DNA from: Carallia brachiata
Taxonomy: Eukaryota; Streptophyta; Magnoliopsida; Malpighiales; Rhizophoraceae
Assembly (NCBI GenBank): GCA_021464245.1
Contig: JADCRB010000160.1
Coordinates: forward strand, 1 to 64,000
Direction: 5' to 3'
DNA length: 64,000 bases
In this document: piece by piece, positions 56,552 to 64,000 of the stretch
Position numbering within the stretch: the stretch's first letter is position 1
Layout: the number at the start of each line of letters is the position of its first letter
Made by a program: the position numbers and the translations under genes
The notes under the pieces: model-generated
The model's database searches: none
Told to the model about the DNA's origin: nothing
The model's input: the letters and a program-made list of their open reading frames with translations, nothing else

Positions 56552-58985
56552 TGTTAGGGTAAAAATAATCACTATCCTTATTGGGCTTAAACAGATATAG
56601 GCTCAGTAAGGGGGATATTCGACCCTCCACAACCTTGGTGCGTAAGACAAAGGACACCATTGTGTTAGCAACACACCTGCTATAAATACCTACTTGACCC
56701 ATAGTCTTTTAGGTAAGCATTAATTGCTCAGTCGTTACATCATCCATTCTTTTCGTGTGCCCACTACTAATTTAAGTATCGAAGTGCTAACGTCGGGCCA
56801 ACCCCCAACACCTTAACCTTTCTATTTTGTAGGTGCGTGACTATTCGCTTCGAGGCCTCAACCTATTCGCTTAGACCTCAACCTAATCGGTCCAAATCCA
56901 AACCCCAAATTCTGATTGATCAGTTGGTGTCATTTGTGGGAAATTTTCCCATATCATGAGACCCCGAGCGATCCATTACGACGATTCCCCCTCAACTGGA
57001 GATGTATCTGTCTCTTTTGGCCAAAACACCCCTCAATCTACCATTTTGGCAGAACAGTTCCATGCCATGTAGGAACAAGTTCACTCTTTCGCTGCCTGCA
57101 TAGCGATGTGGGAGAAACTAGTTGCTGCAACCCCACAAAACAGCCTCTTAGACCCATCACCCTTTACTCGTAGAGAGAGAAGATCAATCCTATACCAAAA
57201 TCCTCCTACCAGTTATCCAAACCTGACCAACCCTAATACTAGAAAAAATAACACACCACAACTCTCACTAAAAAGGCAAAGCCACTTCCCTAGAAAGGAG
57301 ACGTCGAAGATGCCTCTTGTTTTCCCTACCCTGACATAAAGGGGACCACTTCCCTAGCCATCCTATCATGACTAAATTCACACCCCTCTTTCCCATGACC
57401 AATTTGCAGGGATGGCCACAGAAATAGCCTCACTAGATGATCACCTGAAAAGCCAAATCAAGTAGCTCATGCTCAAAGTGCTGTTTTAGAGAAAGCTCCC
57501 TTTATACCTCGGCCCCTCTCACGGGATCATGCTAGTGCCAGAAATCAAAGCTTCTCCAATTCAAGCCAAATTCAAGATGCCGATTCTCGATTCTTATAAT
57601 AGGACAACAGAACCAGATGACCATTAGAGCCACTTATGCTCATTGATATCTCTCCAGGGAGCTTCTGAGGCAACCATGTGCAAAGCCCTCTCTACCACAC
57701 TTAAGGGTTTAGCCTAGCGATGGTAGTTAGAGTTCCTTTTATACTTGGTTTGGGACTGGATACTTAGGTCGTCTCTTCCTAGCACTATTCATTACAAGCC
57801 ATTGGAAGAAGAAAGCTGCTGTTACGCTAATGGCTGTCAAACAAGCTCCAGGGGAAACCTTGAGAGATTATGCCATGCTCTTCAATCAGGAGATGTTGGA
57901 GGTAGAGAACCTAAACTCGGACTTTGCCCTCGGTACTTTCTACGCCGAACTTCAATTGTCAAAGTTCACCTTTTCCTTGGACAAAAAGCCCCCAACCAGC
58001 TTCTCAGAAGTGATGACCTGGGTGGAAAAGTGCATACTGGTGGAAGATGCGAGCTGAGCGTGAGGCAAAGCTGGAAAGAGACTCTAAGAGAATGTTTTAA
58101 AACCTCAGTCCAGAAATAAATCCAAGCCAAGTGCCCAAGAATACTCCCTGATCCATCGAGCACCGTTATAGGGAGAAGCATATATGCCCCAAACCAACAT
58201 GATAAGAGTACTCGCTGCCCCACTCAATATCTCAAGATCGAAAATCCTCATGGAAATTCGTGACAAGGGAATGCTTAACCGCCCTCAAAACTATTTAAGA
58301 CCTAAATTTCAAAGATCGGATGAAGTTTTGTCACTTCTGCAGTGACCATGGCCACCTTACTAAGGATTGCTTCTGATTGAAACAAAAATAGAGAATCTCA
58401 TTAAACGAGGTATGCTCCAAGAATAAGTTGAAGGGATTGTCAGTAGCACACCCCTAGAAAAGAACAATAGGAGCCAAAGGAAGAATGACCAGGCCTAACA
58501 GATAGGAACCCCCTAACTGACAGTAGATTGCAAGACGATAGCAGGTCTACCAACCTAGACTCGAGGAACCATAAATGTCATTATTAGGGGACCAAAAATA
58601 AGAGTCTCGGTGTCAGCAAGGAAGTTGTATGTTAGAAGGGTCTTGAATCTCTAGGGAAAGCTCCCTTAGGAGGTTGATACTCCCATAACCTTCACTGATG
58701 AAGACCTGGTAGGAATGGAGTACCTTCATGATGACCTGCAAGTCATTGAAGGTATGGTGATGAATATAAGTTACAAAGTTTACTGATAGACATAGGAAGC
58801 TTAATAGACATCCTATTTGCTGTGGTATTTGAAATAGGATGTAGCAGAGAGATGGGACGACAATATACTACCCACTATTTGGGTTCTGGGAGAGTGCATA
58901 ACTTCAGAGGGCTCTATTGAGCTCTTAGTCCAGGAGATCCCCGCAAACCATGCAGGTCAATCTAGAATTCTTGGTCATTCGCTCG
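56552..58985 (+). mobile_element. Ty3/gypsy element, LTR to protease, truncated
   Basis: The putative 5' LTR is 56,552-56,922 (tgttagggtaaaa ... tctgattgatca). Right after it, ttggtgtcatttgtgggaa resembles the primer site tggcgcc.tctgtgggaa of Tat-type elements. The internal region carries gag (about 56,956-58,380) and a protease start (about 58,520-58,930: ITFTDEDLVGMEYLHDD, then VLIDIGSLIDILF-like, with the G-S in place of an active-site D-[TS]-G-[AS] context). Frames are interrupted many times. RT, integrase and the 3' LTR are absent before a LINE takes over. Confidence 0.75.
56956..58380 (+). pseudogene. Ty3/gypsy gag remnant
   Basis: Pieces in order: an N-terminal frame from ATG 56,956 (MRPRAIHYDDSPSTGDVSVS) in a frame distinct from 56,916-57,173; the gag core near 57,560-57,830 (KFKMPILDSYNRTTEPDDH, then SLQGASEATMCKA); frame 57,830-58,057 (MAVKQAPGETLRDYAMLFNQ ... 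FTFSLDKKPP); and a zinc knuckle at about 58,328-58,370 (CHFCSDHGHLTKDC, C-x2-C-x4-H-x4-C intact). Stops and shifts separate the pieces. Confidence 0.75.
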
Positions 58986-59137
58986 GTCTCTTCCTACAAC
59001 ATTAAATTAATTAAATTATAGATAAAAATATAAAGAATATGAATCTCTTTCCTAGACCTTTGTCTGTGAGAGTTCTCTCCTTGCTTTATCAAGTTTTCCC
59101 CCTCATTCTCTTATGAGTTTTCTCCTCTGCCTCTATA

Positions 59138-59990
59138 ATGGCTAATCCTTCAGGCAGCTCTCGTGAGGGAGAGGAGGTTCTCCTCCTCGAATTTGAGGAC
59201 ATCCCTAATGGAAATTATCTTCTAGGATCTCCTTGGTAGCTTGTGGACTGAAAAGTCATTCAACTCTAAAGCCTTGCTTAGTACCATGCAGTCAGTATGG
59301 AAGCCCCACATGGCTATGGAAGCTAAGGTACTTGATGCCAATCTATTCTATTTCAGTTTCACAAGTCCCAGGGACAGGCAGATGGTTCTAGACAATAGAC
59401 TTGTTGTTTTGATAAGAACATCTTGCTCCTTAAGGAGATCTCCAAGACCGAGCAGCCTTCCAAGGTAAGCCTTTTCTAGTCCCCTTTTTGGGTAAGGGCA
59501 TACGGCCTACTTTTGAGTATTATGAACAAGGCCACGGCAATTGCACTTGGGAACAAGATCGGTACTTTCATGTCTTTGGAAGAAGAAGGGATTGGTCGTT
59601 GGGGTCGCTTTTTGAGATTCGAGTATTATTCGATGTTAGAAATCCACCAGTGAAGGGTATGAAGGTACAACAGCGGGGAGGGGAGGTTTTGTGGATTCCG
59701 TTCAAATACGAACGGCTGTTTAATTTCTGCCATTACTGCGTCTGTATGGGGCATGTTCAGAAGGACTGTGATTTGATTCCATGGGAGGAGCATGATGATC
59801 CCAAGCTCCCTCGTATTGCTCTATGGAGAATTTCTTTGTGCCTCTCCAGGCAAGCAATTGGTTATCCATTCTGAGTCCAATACTAATCAAAAACTTCAAC
59901 GTCCTTGCTCTCTTTCTCTGGCTGCAGGTATTGTTAATGATAGTGGTTCGTCGTCGGTGAATGGAGGGTCGTAGGCACGAATAGAATGAC
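59138..59990 (+). pseudogene. LINE ORF1 (DUF4283 and zinc knuckle)
   Basis: ATG at 59,138 (MANPSGSSREGEEVLLLEFE). Frame changes follow, with TEKSFNSKALLSTMQSVWK and SPRDRQMVLDNR (DUF4283), then MNKATAIALGNKIGTFMSLE in another frame, and a complete knuckle FNFCHYCVCMGHVQKDCDL. It ends in a frame with SLSLAAGIVNDSGSSSVNGG and a stop. It binds the element RNA in active relatives. Confidence 0.8.
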
Positions 59991-60671
59991 AGAATCTTAA
60001 GGCAATCCAAATAAGGAAGTAAATCAAGTTCTCATTGATACGACAGAATCTGCAGGGCTGATTAGTGACTAATTTGGGGGTATTCAATTGAAAGAAAGGG
60101 TGCAAAATCAGCAACACATGTCCAAGAATATCGCGTTGAAACCCCCCTGCTAATCGTATGGAAAATTTTGTTCCCTCACAGATTATTTCTTTCCTCGAAT
60201 TTCCATATGGCAGAAGCACTGACGAAGGCATGACCCACACGAATATTGATCCTAATTTGTTGCCACCATCTGCTTTGTCAAACAGGTCAACAGTTTCAGT
60301 CAACTAGGCTTATATTGCTTTGAATGGCCTAGGTAAAGCCCAACACAAGTGGCTCTCCTATCACCAGCAAATTCGAAGCCCACAAAAATGCCTAATCTGG
60401 AACAACGCCAAATTGGGAGGATAACACGCAAAGGGGGATTGTTTATACAGGGGGAATACGCCTCAGTTGTAAGAAAGAGGAAGATCGTGGGGCCCTCAAA
60501 GTCTGATACTCTACTCGAATCAAGTCGTCCAGCTAAGAAAAGTAAGGAGTGTCGCATTGCATCAAAAGTCTGAAGAGTTTCTAAGAAAAATAGGGTGAAG
60601 AAATTGTTGCATTCTAACAGCAATGTCTCTATTATATCGGCGGTGGCAGCGGAGCAGCTCTGCCAAGAGCC

Positions 60672-63600
60672 ATGAATTGCATCACTTGGAACTGTCGGGG
60701 TTTAGGGACACCCCGAGTGGTTTCCCAAATTAGGAAGCTAGTTCAGCTACATGTCCCTGGTCTAATGTTCCTAATGGAGACTAGACTGAAATCCCATGAG
60801 ATGGAATCGGTGAAATGCAAGCTTAATTTTTGCAATGGTTTTTTTGTCGACTGTTTGGACTCTGGTAGGAGGCGCAGCGGCGGGTTGGGGCTTTTATGGC
60901 ATGATTCAATATCTGTGACTCTTCAAACCTTTTGGAACACCACATTGACGTTCTAGTACAGGAAGAGATGCAGGCAACACAATGGCGTTTCTCAGGAATT
61001 TATGGATGGCCAACGGATTCTGATAAGCTACTGACTTGGGAGCTTTTCCGTAAATTACACTAGAACTGTAATCTTCCATGGCTTTGTGGGGGTGATATAA
61101 ATGAAATGATCTATTCCTTTGAGAAACGAGGTGGCAGACAACGCCCCTCGGATTTTATGGATAGATATAAATCTATTATTGATTTTTATGGACTCCCGAA
61201 ACTCAATTTTTAGGGCCACACTTTTACTTGGTCTAATGGCAGGTCAGAAGCAGAGAACGTCCAATAGCGGCTATACAGATTTTTTGCCAATAATTCTCTT
61301 TTGGAGACGTTTCCACATGTTGTTGTTCGTCATCTATCTCGGTTTGGGTCAAACCACAATGTTCTTCAAATATTATTGGAGAGAAGCCTCCGTCTCTTCC
61401 TTGCCATAGACGGAAGATTTCGGTTCGAGCAAATGTGGCTCCGAGAAATTGGATTTGATCAAGTGGTTCAAGAACCTTGGTTAAAGCTCGAGATGCGGTT
61501 CCTTTGCAAACCTTGCCAGCCATTATTCACTCATGCAGCAACTCTCTTGCAACTTGGGGGGAAAATAGTTTTGACCATATTAATGCAATGCTACGGCAAC
61601 TCCGTAGAAAATAACAACTCTTGAATAAGCCGAGCCTTGCCAAAGTGATATTTGTGAGCTAAAAAATATGCAATCACAGATTGATGAGGTTCTTAGACAA
61701 GAGGAGTTAATGTGGGCTCAATAAGCCAGGACATCTTGGTTATGTGAGGGTGATCGTAACACCAAGTTTTTCCATGTTGCAGCAACACAAAGGAAGCGCA
61801 GAAACCATATCACCACGATCCTAGATGATCAGGGGGTTGAATATACAGATTTGCATGGTATTTCTTCGGTCCTAAAACATTATTTCGAGGATTCCAAGGG
61901 CCAGTAGAGATGGAACCAGTTTTGGATGCAGTTAGACCACGTGTCACGCTTGAGATCAATCTTTTACTTGGTAAGCCTTTCGCTAAAGAAGAGTTTATCA
62001 TTCACTTTTACAGATGCATCCTACAAAGGCGCCGGGCCCTGATGGCTTACTAGCTTTGTTCTACCAGTATTACTGACATCTAGTGGGAGATGATGTGGTG
62101 CCGGCTTGTTTAAATATTCTGAACTGTGGTGGTGACCCCCGACCTTGCAACCATACTCATCTAGTACTTATTCCAAAGGTGGCCACCCCCAAGCACTGTA
62201 AGGATTTTTGGCCCATTAGTCTATGCAATGTTATTTTTAAAATTATTACAAAGACTATAGAGAATAGATTAAAGCCTCATCTGTCCAGATTATTTTTCAG
62301 TCACGAAATGCCTTCGTACCAGGGTGCCTTATTACTAATAATTTTCTTATTGCTTTTGAGGCTTTCCATCAGATGAAATAGAGATCTATTGGTAAAGATG
62401 GTCACATTGCTCTAAAGCTTGACATGAGCAAGGCATATGATAGGGTGGAATGGTGCTTCCTTAAGGTTATCATGTTGAAGATGGGTTTCGAAGTAGCTTG
62501 GATCCAGCTGATTATGCGTTGTCTTACATCAGTATCATATTTGCTTATTGTTAATTCTGTTCCATATGAGACTTTTTTTTCCTTACCAGGGGCCTTCGTC
62601 AAGAGGATCCACTCTCCCCGTATTTGTTTCTATTATGCGTAGAGGGCTTATCCACACTAATAGAAGGGGCAACTTTGTCTGGTCATATTCATGACATTCG
62701 TATCTCCCGTGGGGCTTCAACGATTTCGTATTTATTCTTTGCAGATGATAGCCTCATTCATAAATGCTACTCTTGTAGAATGTCTGGCCCTAAAAAATGT
62801 CTTATTTCAATATGAGCAAGCATCGGGGCAAAAAATAAACCTAGATAAGACAGAACTTTGTTAAAAACACAATTCAAAGTTGCTTAGGGATCCCGACTGC
62901 TCATAGCCCCAAGAAGTACCTGGGATTGCCGGCACTTATTAGCTACTCTAAGAACAAGGTTTTCAGTTTGATCATGGATAGAGTAAGGAAGAAGTTGGTA
63001 GGTTAAAAAGAAGCTTTCTTATCGAAGGCAAGCAAAGAAGTCCTGATTAAAGCGGTGGTCCAAGCTATCCCGAATTGTACCATGAGTTGCTTCCTACTCC
63101 CACAAAGATTTTGTTCGAAGCTGGCTAAACTGGTGAATAAATTCTAGTGGGGGAGCTTTGATCAAGGTTCAAAAATTCATTGGGCATCTTGGGACAGAAT
63201 GGCGATCCCCAAAGCTTCAGGTGGCCTGGGTTTTAGATATTTTGCGAAATTCAATATAGCACTCTAGGGAAAGCAAGCTTGGAAAATGATTGCTCATCCA
63301 AACTCTCTAATGGCCAAAGTTTTTCGAACTCGTTATTTTCCCAATGCTTCCCTATTATCTGCTAAACTCGGTCCTAACCCAAGTTACACTTGGCGTAGCA
63401 TTTGGAAGTCCCGCATTATTTTGCACAACGGGGTGCGGTGGTTAGTCAGTGCTGGCTCTAAAATTAATATTTGGGAGGATCCCTAGCTACCAAAACAAAA
63501 TGGCTCTAAAGTTTTATCCTCCCGTATCCCTTTAGATTCTGACAAAGTCTCTCACCTTATTGATTATGATGCTCATTGATGGCGTGAGGAGCTTGTACAA

Positions 63601-64000
63601 CAGTCTTTTACAGAGGCTGACAGTTCCCAAATTTTATCCATTCCTCTAAGTTTTCGTAGCTTCGAAGATAAGCTAATTTGGCATTTTGATCGGAGCGGTA
63701 GCTACACAGTCCGCAATGCTTATAAGTTGGCTCCCACTATCTATCCTAATGCCACTACATCCTCGTCTTCTTCAGGCTGCACCTCCCCTAAATCTCTAAG
63801 ATGGACAGTAATATGGAAACTTAATGTACTCGGGAAAATAAAGCACTTTATATGGCGAGTTTGCAGGGACTTTTTGCCAACCCTTCGCGCTTAAAGTGCA
63901 AGGGATTACCAGCGATGATCTACGCGTCATTTGTGGTTCTGCAGTAGAGACTTCCCTTCATGCTCTGGTCCTTTGTCCACGATCAACAGTGGTTTGGTTT
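60672..64000 (+). pseudogene. LINE ORF2 (endonuclease and reverse transcriptase), partial
   Basis: ATG at 60,672: MNCITWNCRGLGTPRVVSQI opens the AP-type endonuclease (catalytic N in W-N-C-R-G; METRL follows). Reverse transcriptase blocks: KAPGPDGL near 62,025, LVLIPKVATPKHCKDFWPIS at about 62,163, LKLDMSKAYDRVEW at about 62,415, and the catalytic FADDSLI near 62,739. Then KKYLGLP near 62,920 and the zf-RVT region (WRVCRDFLPTLR) to the edge. There are numerous frameshifts, among them one before LDMSK and one before FADD. Confidence 0.85.

Larger units (their letters stand above)
59010..64000 (+). mobile_element. Long L1-type LINE, near-complete at 5', running off the window
   Basis: A 5' leader (about 59,010-59,137), ORF1 (from 59,138), then ORF2 with endonuclease, reverse transcriptase and the start of the C-terminal region; RNase H and the 3' UTR lie beyond 64,000. 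It interrupts or abuts the Ty3/gypsy protease. Both ORFs carry stops and frameshifts, so it is dead, but all domains up to the edge are in the correct order. It is longer than most plant LINE copies, which are usually 5'-truncated. Confidence 0.85.

Overview
The window is nuclear DNA of a dicot plant. It is AT-rich, has GT-AG introns, and is dominated by decayed transposable elements, with two recognisable host genes. The first is a plastid Cu/Zn superoxide dismutase gene whose last intron carries an in-frame exon for the plastid ribosomal protein L32. This SOD/RPL32 fusion is known from Malpighiales (poplar and the mangrove Bruguiera), so a malpighialean source is the best inference. I cannot name the species.

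Layout. 1-2450: a LINE RNase H scrap, a short copy of an AT-rich tandem-repeat element and a tRNA-derived SINE with target-site duplications. 2.7-6.8 kb: the SOD/RPL32 gene, eight SOD exons plus an alternative RPL32 terminal exon. 7-16 kb: non-coding repeats, an LTR-like sequence holding an inserted hAT-like MITE, a 1-kb fold-back element and a Ty3/gypsy RNase H remnant. 16.9-21.8 kb: a decayed endogenous caulimovirid bracketed by an 87-bp direct repeat. 23-27.3 kb: a MITE, a 134-bp tandem repeat and an inverted-repeat element. 28.8-33.1 kb: a reverse-strand LINE ORF1 and a Ty1/copia remnant split by a MULE-like MITE. 34.6-40.7 kb: a large relative of the first AT-rich tandem element, with FAR1-like and unknown gene fragments between its arms. 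41-44.6 kb: a copia scrap and two MITEs of one family with perfect 9-bp target duplications. 46.9-51.0 kb: a nine-exon vacuolar processing enzyme (legumain) gene. 51.2-55.2 kb: a complete but decayed copia element whose LTR starts 5 bp after the likely VPE polyadenylation signal. 55.5-64 kb: a 5'-truncated LINE tail, a Ty3/gypsy LTR-gag-protease segment and a long LINE that runs off the window.

The two host genes are not functionally linked. In the first, one promoter and one transit peptide could serve two plastid proteins through alternative terminal exons. Exons 1, 3, 4, 6 and 7 all end in phase 1, and so does the junction into the RPL32 exon. Single-base irregularities occur in SOD exon 1 (a run of six C), near the end of the RPL32 exon (a run of five T) and in VPE exon 6. 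They are either real lesions or uncorrected sequencing indels, and this is the main uncertainty about both genes.
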